A stretch of 64,000 bases of DNA from assembly GCA_947454705.1 (NCBI GenBank), contig CANGKZ010000001.1, positions 124,001-188,000 on the forward strand. The letters are read 5' to 3'. Below the pieces are notes generated by a model. The model ran no database searches, had not been told where the DNA came from, and saw nothing but the letters and a program-made list of their open reading frames with translations. Made by a program: the position numbers and the translations under genes. This document shows positions 57,664 to 64,000 of the stretch, piece after piece (within the stretch, counting starts at the first letter, position 1; each line of letters begins with the position of its first letter). The stretch comes from Verrucomicrobiota bacterium. GTDB taxonomy: Bacteria > Verrucomicrobiota > Verrucomicrobiia > Limisphaerales > UBA9464.

Positions 57664-59115
57664 TCAGGCCAGCACGCCCTTGACCACGTTGCCGAAGACA
57701 TCGGTCAGGCGGAAGTCGCGGCCCTGGAATCGGTAGGTAAGCCGTTTGTGATCGATGCCCATGAGATGCATGAGGGTGGCCTGGAAATCGTGAACGTGGA
57801 CTTTATCCACCACGGCATCCATGCCGAGATCGTCGGACGCACCATAGGTCAGGCCGGGCTTCACGCCACCGCCGGCCATCCAGATCGTGAACGCGTACGG
57901 ATGGTGGTCGCGCCCCCATTTAGGACGGTCGTCGAGCTTGCCCTGGATGAAGGGCGTCCGTCCAAACTCACCGCCCCAGATGACCAGCGTGTCGTCGAGC
58001 AGGCCGCGCTGTTTGAGGTCCATGACGAGCGCGGCGCTCGCGCGGTCCGTGTCCTTGCACTGCGTGTAGAGTTCCGTGGTGAGGGAATTGTGCTGATCCC
58101 ATCCTGCATGCATGAGCTGGACACACCGCGAGCCCCGCTCGATGAGGCGGCGGGCCATGAGGCAGTTGTGCGCAAAGGTCCCGGGTTCCTTCACATCGGG
58201 ACCGTAGCTTTCCAGCACCGAGGCCGGCTCGTTGCTGAAGTCCGCAAGCTCCGGCACGCTGGTCTGCATCCGGAAGGACATCTCGTACTGCGCGATGCGT
58301 GCTGCGATTTCAGGGTCGCCGAAATCATGAAGCTTCTGCGAATTCAGCTTCGCGAGGTCATCGAGCATGTCCCGTTTCATCTCGCGCTCCACGCCGGCGG
58401 GATCGGAGAGATACAGCACGGGCTCGCGGCTGCCGCGGAACTTCACACCCTGATGACGCGAGGGCAGAAAGCCCGAGCCCCAGTAGAAATCGTAAAAGAT
58501 CTGACCGCAGCTCGTGCCCTTGCTCACCGAGGTCATCACGACAAATGCCGGCAGGTTCTCCGCCTCCGATCCCAACCCGTAGCTGAGCCAGGCGCCAAGC
58601 GTCGGTCGTCCGGGCAACTGGGCACCGCTCAGCATGAAGGAGATTGCCGGGGCGTGATTCACGGCATCCGTGTGCATCGACTTGATGAAGCACAGCTCAT
58701 CCGCAATCGCCGCCGTGTGGGGCATCAACGCACTGACCCACGCGCCCGACGCACCGTGCTGCTTGAACGGCTCCACCGGGGCCAGCATCAGCTTGCCCCC
58801 CGCGGCTCCGGTCATGGTGCTGAAGCGCTTTCCGCTGATCGCCGAATCCGGCACCGGCTGGCCGTGGATCTCCTTCAGTTTGGGTTTCCAGTCGAACAGG
58901 TCCACGTGCGTGGGACCTCCGTTCATGAAGAGATAAATGACGCGCTTGGCCTTGGGGGCGATGCCGGGGAATCCGCTGACTGCCGGCGGTGTGGATGCCT
59001 GAAGCCCATCACGGCCCAGCAAGTGAGCCAGCGCCACGGTGCCGATCCCCGTGGAGGCGCGTCCGAAAAACTCACGCCGCGTCAGCCGAAGTCGGGTTTC
59101 TTCTGCGGGGTTCAT
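57664..59115 (-). CDS. DUF1501 family Tat-exported protein
   Basis: 483 residues. The Tat signal TRREFFGRASTGIGTVALAHLLG is at the N-terminus. DUF1501/sulfatase-like fold signs are FMNGGPTHVDLFDWKPKL, FSTMTGAAGGKLMLAPVEPFKQHG, WVSALMPHTAAIADELCFIKSMHTDAVNH, LMARRLIERGSRCVQLMHAGWDQHN and WGGEFGRTPFIQG. The stretch HNSLTTEL and DLKQRGLLDDT fit the alkaline-phosphatase-like core. Found in hundreds of copies in Planctomycetes and Verrucomicrobia, almost always paired with a PSD1 protein as here (gap 3 bases). The reaction is not established. Confidence 0.92.
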   Translation of the reverse strand: MNPAEETRLRLTRREFFGRASTGIGTVALAHLLGRDGLQASTPPAVSGFPGIAPKAKRVIYLFMNGGPTHVDLFDWKPKLKEIHGQPVPDSAISGKRFSTMTGAAGGKLMLAPVEPFKQHGASGAWVSALMPHTAAIADELCFIKSMHTDAVNHAPAISFMLSGAQLPGRPTLGAWLSYGLGSEAENLPAFVVMTSVSKGTSCGQIFYDFYWGSGFLPSRHQGVKFRGSREPVLYLSDPAGVEREMKRDMLDDLAKLNSQKLHDFGDPEIAARIAQYEMSFRMQTSVPELADFSNEPASVLESYGPDVKEPGTFAHNCLMARRLIERGSRCVQLMHAGWDQHNSLTTELYTQCKDTDRASAALVMDLKQRGLLDDTLVIWGGEFGRTPFIQGKLDDRPKWGRDHHPYAFTIWMAGGGVKPGLTYGASDDLGMDAVVDKVHVHDFQATLMHLMGIDHKRLTYRFQGRDFRLTDVFGNVVKGVLA

Positions 59116-59118
59116 CGG

Positions 59119-61629
59119 CTACTCGAGGTTGAGGGTTTCGTCCAGGTTCAGAAGCGTCAGCGCGGTCATCGTCCACGCGGCCAACTCGGGGGTCCGAGTC
59201 TCCAGCGCCGGCGCGCCCCCGACTTCACCCAGAAATTTGGACACGTTTTCCGGAGCCGCTGCAAACCGCTGCCGATGACGCTCCACTCCCGCCAGGAGGA
59301 CTCCGGTTTCCTCATCTCGAGCAGGGCGGCCCAGCACCCGCTGGAACATGGCGTTCACTCGCGCGGCGGGGTCCGGTTTGTCTGCGGTCAACAGCGCCAG
59401 CGATCGCGCCGCCTCGACGTAGGTGATGTCATTCGCCGTGGCCAGGGCGTGGAGAGGCGTGTTCGTGCGCAGCGGCTTCACCGCGCAGACGAGACGGGAA
59501 CCGGTGTCAAAAAACATCGTCGGCCCGACGATGCGTCGCCAGAAGGTGTAGAGGCTTCGACGGTGAAGGTCGTCCCCGGTGCTGCGGTTGTACTTTCTGG
59601 TTCCGAAGGTGGCTTCCTCCCAAATGCCGTCTGGCTGGTACGGGGTGACGTTCCACCCGCCATCCATGGGCCGGAGCAATCCACTGGCCGCGAGAGCCTG
59701 ATCGCGGATCATAAACGAGGGCATGCGGAACCGCGGCCCGCGAGCCAGGAGTTTGTTGAAGGGATCCCGCTCCAGCAGTGCGGGGCTGATCCGTGAACTC
59801 TGCTTCCACGTGCGACTCGTGAGGATGAGCCGCAGCATTTGCTTCACGTTCCAGCCCGAGTCGCGGAACTCCACCGCCAGCCAGTCGAGCAACTCCGGAT
59901 GCACAGGGAATTCCGCCTGCACGCCGAAATCTTCCGGGGACTTCACGAGGCCCGTTCCAAAAAGCATCTGCCAGAAACGGTTCACCGTGACCCGTGCCGT
60001 CAGCGGGTTCCCGGGCGATACGATCCACTGCGCGAGACCGAGCCGGTTGCGGGGAGCCTCCGGCGGCAGCGTCGCGAGGAAGCCGGGCAGCGCGGCGGGA
60101 ACTTCGTCCCCTGGCCGGTTGTAGAGTCCATGATCGAGGACGAATGTTTTCCGCAGCGTCGCCTGGTCCGCCATGATCATGACTTTGGGACCTTCGTTGG
60201 CGATGTCCCTCCGGCGCTTCTCCAACTCGCCGACCTCTTTGGCCAGCGCGGCCACCGTTGGCTCCGCTGCTTCCCATGCGGTCGTCAGGGATTTGCGTTG
60301 CTCGTCGGTGAGCTGCTCGGGCGCAATCCGCAGAATGACCACCAGCGCCGCATTGGTCTCGGCCTTGTCCGTCGTCTTCGCGGCCTCGGCCTCGGTCAGG
60401 ATCTGCTTTTCCCAGGCCGGCCTGCGCGGCGCCGCATCCTTTCGTGCTGCGTCCAGCGACTGACGTTTTGCAGCGAGGGTTTTGTCCACCTCGGCGAGCC
60501 GTTCCGCTTCGTTCGCTGGCGGGATTCGCAGCACGGGCGGCGTCTGCGGGTTGCCCCCGCTGCCGTCCACCGGCGTCTGGTTAAAGAACGCGGTCAGGCT
60601 GTAGTAGTCGCGGTTCGTCAGCGGATCGAACTTGTGATCGTGGCAGCGGCAGCAATTGAACGTCAGGCCCAGCCAAACCGTGCCGGTGGTCTCCGTCATA
60701 TCGAAGACATAGTCCACGCGGTTCTCCTCCGGGATGCGTCCGCCCTCGCCGTTGATCGGATGGTTCCGAAGAAACGCCGTGGCCAGCTTCTGCTCGTTCG
60801 TGGCGTTGGGAAGCAGGTCGCCCGCGAGCTGCCAGACCGTGAACTCATTCCACGGCATGTTCCGGTTGAAGGCCTTCACCACCCAATCGCGCCACGGCCA
60901 CATCGAGCGGTCGCCGTCGCCTTGGTAGCCATTCGAGTCCGCGTAGCGGGACGCCTCCATCCAGTCCCAGGCCATGCGCTCGCCATAGGCCCGGGATGCC
61001 AGCAGCCGGTCCACCTGCTTCTCCCACGCCTCAGGCGAAGGATCCGCGAGCCACGCCGTCATTTCCTCGGGGGTCGGCGGCAGCCCGGTGAGCGACAAGC
61101 TGGCACGGCGCAGCAGCGTGCGAGGCTCCGCGGGAGCCGAGAAATCCAGGCCTTCGCGCTTCAGCGTCGCGCCGACCAAAGCATCCACTGGATTCCCAGC
61201 CTCCTTCACCTGCGGACGCTCCAGCGGCGTGAATGCCCAATGCTTACCCCACGGTGCGCCTTCAGCGATCCACCGTTGGACAGTCGCGATCTGCGCCGGC
61301 GTCAGATCCTTGTGCGCCTCCGGTGGCGGCATCAGCTCGTCCGGGTCCTTCGACAACAAGCGCTGAACGATCAGACTCTTTTCCGGGGCTCCGGGCAAAA
61401 TGGCGGCACCGGTTTTCCGGACCGCCTTCGCCGCCGCCTCATCATCCAATCGCAGACCCGCCTTCCGGTGCTTCTCATCCGGCCCATGGCAATAGAAACA
61501 CCGGTCCGAAAATACGGGCAGCACCTCGCGACTGAAGTTGACCGGCTCCGCCGCGGCGAGCCCCGCGAAGGCAAGGCCCACGCTCCCGGAAAGGAGGAGG
61601 CACAACTTGCGAACTGCGAGGGCGGACAT
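59119..61629 (-). CDS. PSD1 / planctomycete cytochrome c domain protein (PSCyt1-PSCyt2-PSD1)
   Basis: 836 residues. Signal peptide: KLCLLLSGSVGLAFAGLAAAE. Near the N-terminus a PSCyt1 haem motif (CFYCHG, Cys44-His48) is followed by GLRLDDEAAA. PSCyt2 (DUF1549): VDALVGATLKREGLDFSAPAEP, LLRRASLSLTGLPPTPEEM, DWMEASRYADSNGYQGD, and RCHDHKFDPLTNRDYYSLTAFF. PSD1 (DUF1553): RLGLAQWIVSPGNPLTARVTVNRFWQMLFG, TTGDDLHRRSLYTF-like RSTGDDLHRRSLYTFWRR. It is a large periplasmic protein that probably works with its DUF1501 partner, with one or more haems. Length is family-typical. Confidence 0.94.
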   Translation of the reverse strand: MSALAVRKLCLLLSGSVGLAFAGLAAAEPVNFSREVLPVFSDRCFYCHGPDEKHRKAGLRLDDEAAAKAVRKTGAAILPGAPEKSLIVQRLLSKDPDELMPPPEAHKDLTPAQIATVQRWIAEGAPWGKHWAFTPLERPQVKEAGNPVDALVGATLKREGLDFSAPAEPRTLLRRASLSLTGLPPTPEEMTAWLADPSPEAWEKQVDRLLASRAYGERMAWDWMEASRYADSNGYQGDGDRSMWPWRDWVVKAFNRNMPWNEFTVWQLAGDLLPNATNEQKLATAFLRNHPINGEGGRIPEENRVDYVFDMTETTGTVWLGLTFNCCRCHDHKFDPLTNRDYYSLTAFFNQTPVDGSGGNPQTPPVLRIPPANEAERLAEVDKTLAAKRQSLDAARKDAAPRRPAWEKQILTEAEAAKTTDKAETNAALVVILRIAPEQLTDEQRKSLTTAWEAAEPTVAALAKEVGELEKRRRDIANEGPKVMIMADQATLRKTFVLDHGLYNRPGDEVPAALPGFLATLPPEAPRNRLGLAQWIVSPGNPLTARVTVNRFWQMLFGTGLVKSPEDFGVQAEFPVHPELLDWLAVEFRDSGWNVKQMLRLILTSRTWKQSSRISPALLERDPFNKLLARGPRFRMPSFMIRDQALAASGLLRPMDGGWNVTPYQPDGIWEEATFGTRKYNRSTGDDLHRRSLYTFWRRIVGPTMFFDTGSRLVCAVKPLRTNTPLHALATANDITYVEAARSLALLTADKPDPAARVNAMFQRVLGRPARDEETGVLLAGVERHRQRFAAAPENVSKFLGEVGGAPALETRTPELAAWTMTALTLLNLDETLNLE

Positions 61630-61744
61630 GTCGGGCGATTTGTTAAGGCGTTGCTGAGGACGTTCACGGCATCCATCAGGGCTTGAGCGATGATTTCATT
61701 CCTCGCTGGGGATTTCGTAAATGGATTTCATTTTCAAGGCCGCT

Positions 61745-61945
61745 ACTCGCTCGTGGCGAACAGCGGCCACTGCGGATTTGGCTCGATTGAAAGCGGTAGA
61801 GGACTCCCGCAGCCCGAGTCCTGGCGGATTTCCACGAACGGCGCCTGGAGTCGCGAAAGTGTCTTGGAGTGCGCCAGTCCCCTGGCGCTTTGGGATGCAG
61901 GACGCGCTTCCGACGACGCTCCTGTGTGCCTCCTCGCCAGTGTGC
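61745..61945 (-). repeat. Dispersed intergenic repeat, copy B (HPKAP type)
   Basis: Inverted relative to 1895-2062. Shared blocks on the minus strand are GTCCTGCATCCC-AAAGCGCCAG, GGACTGGCGCACTCCA and GCGGGAGTCCTCTACCGCTTT. The whole 61630-62024 gap has no gene. Confidence 0.75.
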
Positions 61946-61979
61946 TTTCCCGTTTAGCGCTTCAATCCGGAAGCGGATG

Positions 61980-62014
61980 TTGAAGGGTTGAAAAAGTTGA
62001 AGCGTTGAAGGGGA
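61980..62014 (+). repeat. TTGAAG-type dispersed repeat
   Basis: TTGAAGGGTTGAAAAAGTTG-AAGCGTTGAAGGGGACTCC. Close relatives lie at 19142-19180, 57091-57128 (plus strand), 40451-40486 and, on the minus strand, 28937-28972. Confidence 0.7.
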
Positions 62015-62024
62015 CTCCATCAAC

Positions 62025-62195
62025 TCAACCCACGCCGCCACCAGTGCGACGGGCCAACGGGTGGACTCCGCGACGGCACGCGTCCGAGCAATAAAGCACC
62101 CGGTCCCAGTCCCGTTCCCACTTCTTGCGCCACACAAACGGACGGGCACACGCCACACACACTTTCGAGGGGAGATTCGCCTTCTTCATTCGCAT
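62025..62195 (-). CDS. DUF2256 family small zinc-ribbon-like protein
   Basis: 56 residues if started at 62195 ([11 protein letters not shown]); 62189 and 62225 are alternatives. The DUF2256 pattern is complete: [31 protein letters not shown], with four cysteines (CxxC and CxxxC) suited to bind zinc. Proteins of this family are tiny and usually sit near Fe-S photolyases or flavoproteins. Here the next gene on the same strand is a renalase-like flavoprotein. Its biochemical role is unknown. The C-terminus ([11 protein letters not shown]) is close to a TTGAAG repeat. Confidence 0.85.
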   Translation of the reverse strand: MRMKKANLPSKVCVACARPFVWRKKWERDWDRVLYCSDACRRGVHPLARRTGGGVG

Positions 62196-62376
62196 CGGGC
62201 CTTGAGCGTTTGTCTGAACGATCATCGTCCGATGCACCTTCACCCGGAATCATCCGGATGCCAACCGAGCCCGTAACTTCTCCGCAGCGTCCGGTGAGAG
62301 ACGCTCCGGCCTGAGTTCGCAGGGCGCTCATCGGCTTGCCGCCGAGAGCACGCATGTTCTGAAAAAACCGATTAGA

Positions 62377-63393
62377 TCATTCCCCCGACATACCGCCTTT
62401 TCTTCCATCGAGAATCGCCCTGGCCGCAGCCTGTCCCGACACGGCCGCTCCCTCAATGCCACCGGAACCGAAGGCATCACCCGCCAACACGAGCGTCGGA
62501 CGCACACACGCGATCGCGCACGGGGAGGCATCGGGAATGCGGGGGCGGCTGTAACGCCAGCCGTGGACTTGGAATTCGCGGACTCCCGAGCCGATCCAAT
62601 CGGAGGCGGCCTCGATCAGTCGAAGCCCGGTCTCCTTGCGATCGCGATCCCAGTTCTCAAGACTGAACGCCGCCGTCGCGTGAAGCGTCACCGCCGGCAC
62701 CGGCGAGACACCCTTCGCCTGATCATCCGAAACCCAAGCCAACGGCCCCGACCGCGGAACCAATCCGCCCGGCGAAGGGATGCGCGAAGGTCCGTCGAGT
62801 ACGGCCAGGACTGCGAGGCATCGATCGTACTCGACGGCGGCAAGGCGCGATCGGAGATCGGGCGACAACTCCACGGCACCTGCATCCAGCAGCGCGAGTG
62901 ATTGCGGGACCGGTGGCGTGAGCACCACCGCATCGGCGCCGAGCTCCGTGCCTTCAACCGTGCGCGCGATCCATCGGGATCCTTCCAAACGCAGGGAGAC
63001 GAGTGCGGTTTCGGAGAGGACCTCCAACCCGCCGGCCAGATGCTTGGCCACGGCGGACATGCTCGGAGAACCGCGCCAGCGACACGGGACCCCCACCGCG
63101 GAATCTGCCGGGGACGGCCACCACTTCGCCCGCGCAGAACCGAGGCGCTCCTCCCACCAAGCATCGGTCAGCAGCGCCCGGTGAAGATCGAGACACGGCG
63201 CCCCGTGGTCGAAGACGGCATCGCCGATTCGCCGCGTGGCCATGCGACCTCCGACGCCGCGTCCCTTGTCGATCACCCGCACGGAGAGCCCGGCCTGTTG
63301 CAATTCGCGAGCGGCCACCAGCCCGGCAAGCCCCGCCCCCACCACCAGGACCTCCGTGAGCGAAGCAGAATGGGACGACACACTGGATGGCAC
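62377..63393 (-). CDS. Renalase-like FAD-dependent oxidoreductase
   Basis: 338 residues from a GTG at 63393 (61 residues later than the longest frame at 63573, whose first codons lie in a repeat). An N-terminal Rossmann motif LTEVLVVGAGLAGLVAARELQQAGLSVRVIDKGRGVGGRM binds FAD. Further renalase-like signs are ATRRIGDAVFDHGAPCLDL, PSMSAVAKHLA, VLTPPVPQSLALL, and a C-terminal RPTLVLAGDAFGSGGIEGAAVSGQAAA. Such enzymes oxidise isomeric NAD(P)H forms or similar; bacterial substrates are little known. It lies 180 bases from a DUF2256 gene on the same strand. The start is uncertain. Confidence 0.83.
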   Translation of the reverse strand: MPSSVSSHSASLTEVLVVGAGLAGLVAARELQQAGLSVRVIDKGRGVGGRMATRRIGDAVFDHGAPCLDLHRALLTDAWWEERLGSARAKWWPSPADSAVGVPCRWRGSPSMSAVAKHLAGGLEVLSETALVSLRLEGSRWIARTVEGTELGADAVVLTPPVPQSLALLDAGAVELSPDLRSRLAAVEYDRCLAVLAVLDGPSRIPSPGGLVPRSGPLAWVSDDQAKGVSPVPAVTLHATAAFSLENWDRDRKETGLRLIEAASDWIGSGVREFQVHGWRYSRPRIPDASPCAIACVRPTLVLAGDAFGSGGIEGAAVSGQAAARAILDGRKGGMSGE

Positions 63394-63527
63394 CCTCCCA
63401 GTCTGGACCGGACCCGCCGCAGCGCAACCCGCGGCGTTCAAACGAGACCCAAACGCTGACGTGGCGAGTGCCCCGCCCGCCCCCAAAGCACCAGCCCGTA
63501 TGCCGTCAAAAAAAGGCCATTCCTGGC

Positions 63528-63603
63528 TTCGAGAATAGCCCAGGGCTTCAGCCCTGGGTCTCCTCAACGCCACACCGCATCAGCCCCATCGGGGCGACAG
63601 AGA
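63528..63603 (+). repeat. Double-hairpin repeat, copy 5
   Basis: TTCGAGAATAGCCCAGGGCT-TCAGCCCTGGGTCTCC, then CATCAGCCCCATCGGGGCGACAG. It overlaps the 5' extension of the renalase-like frame. Confidence 0.82.
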
Positions 63604-63744
63604 CCTCCCCGCCTCTCTCTTCGATCCAATTCCGATCTCTTTCGTGCCTCTCGTGAGGACTCACGCCGTCTTCCTTCACCTGGGCGAGTTAGTTGCTCGG
63701 ACTGGTGTCGTGAATTGTCAGGAACTTGGCCGACCTGGACCAAG

Positions 63745-64000
63745 CTACTTCACCCGCTTGGGCAGGTCGCGTTCACCACGGATTATATCAACCAGTTCGA
63801 GGGTCATCGGGTCGGGCTGTCGATAGAAGATCAACCAACCGTCAAAGGGCTTCTCGACCAGGGAAAACCGGTAGCCCGGGCGATGCGGCCAAACCACTCC
63901 CGAACTGGGCCGCCGCACCACTCTGTCGATGGTTTGGTCAACGGCGTGGGCAAAACGGTGAGCGAGTAGTTCTGCCGCCTCGGGGCCGTGCTCCTGCACC
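63745..64000 (-). CDS. ParE/RelE-like toxin, N-terminus beyond the window
   Basis: The last 85 codons are present; the frame is open to the window edge. PHRPGYRFSLVEKPFDGWLIFYRQ followed by LELVDIIRGERDLPKRV is the C-terminal half of ParE-type toxins of type II toxin-antitoxin systems, with the typical ILRG-RD ending. ParE blocks gyrase; RelE cuts mRNA. The partner antitoxin would be expected next to it, outside the window. Only a partial gene, so functional status is unknown. Confidence 0.75.
   Translation of the reverse strand, partial: VQEHGPEAAELLAHRFAHAVDQTIDRVVRRPSSGVVWPHRPGYRFSLVEKPFDGWLIFYRQPDPMTLELVDIIRGERDLPKRVK

Noticed and set aside
57364-59796. Plus-strand frame of 810 codons across DUF1501 and PSD1 genes
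   Set aside because: Antisense of two clear families with Tat signal and haem motif on the minus strand.
61676-62158. 160-codon minus-strand frame with LHPKAP and AGVLYRF pieces
   Set aside because: It matches the dispersed repeat at 1895-2062 in sequence and frame, so it is repeat DNA and not a gene.

Overview
The window looks like a chromosomal segment of a high-GC Verrucomicrobiota bacterium, probably of the Pedosphaera/Limisphaera type. The lineage call is an inference from content. The supporting features are a PSCyt1/DUF1549/DUF1553 protein next to a DUF1501 protein, two large dehydrogenase-like proteins with single CxxCH haem sites, ECF sigma factors fused to membrane domains, a sigma/FecR-LamG pair, a PEP-CTERM protein, and intergenic repeats that can be read as spurious peptides. 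No rRNA, tRNA, CRISPR array or intact transposase was seen.

Layout. 0-9 kb: the end of a CE15-like esterase, a secreted beta-helix protein, an ECF sigma fused to a membrane/coiled-coil tail, a broken exopolysaccharide/exosortase locus (GT2, truncated exosortase-EpsI-like protein, fragment of an export protein), a tagaturonate epimerase (UxaE) and a DUF5009 membrane acyltransferase. 9-22 kb: mostly exported proteins, including a repeat-built protein, an EXORDIUM-like protein (a family best known from plants), a DsbA-like oxidoreductase, a beta-barrel, a ChbG/YdjC deacetylase, a PEP-CTERM protein and a PafA-type phosphatase. 22-31 kb: a cytochrome P450, a second membrane-fused ECF sigma with a long inverted-repeat element upstream, a CIA30-like protein, an acyltransferase and an Fe-S photolyase.

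30.7-50.8 kb is the metabolic core. It starts with a PVC-type dehydrogenase/cytochrome c/ThuA protein, a cytochrome c-porin, and an ECF sigma translationally coupled to a FecR-LamG regulator. A plus-strand xylan-degradation cluster follows: three CE1-type esterases, a ThuA/dehydrogenase/cytochrome protein, a glucose/sorbosone dehydrogenase, a GH10 xylanase, a GH43 arabinosidase/xylosidase, two paralogous beta-sandwich-like proteins and an alpha/beta hydrolase. From 43.4 kb onward the gaps are 70 bases or less, which suggests an operon that deacylates, cuts and perhaps oxidises decorated xylan outside the cytoplasm.

51-64 kb: a NarL-type two-component pair, a hypothetical membrane protein, a Tat-exported sialidase-like protein, an EgtD-like methyltransferase, the DUF1501/PSD1 pair, a DUF2256 protein with a renalase-like flavoprotein (families often found with Fe-S photolyases), and the end of a ParE-like toxin. 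Five full copies and one partial copy of a double-hairpin repeat lie only in this last 13 kb. Other repeat families are spread through the window.

Start codons are often uncertain because clear Shine-Dalgarno sequences are rare. Several starts were moved downstream to a signal peptide or family-typical N-terminus.
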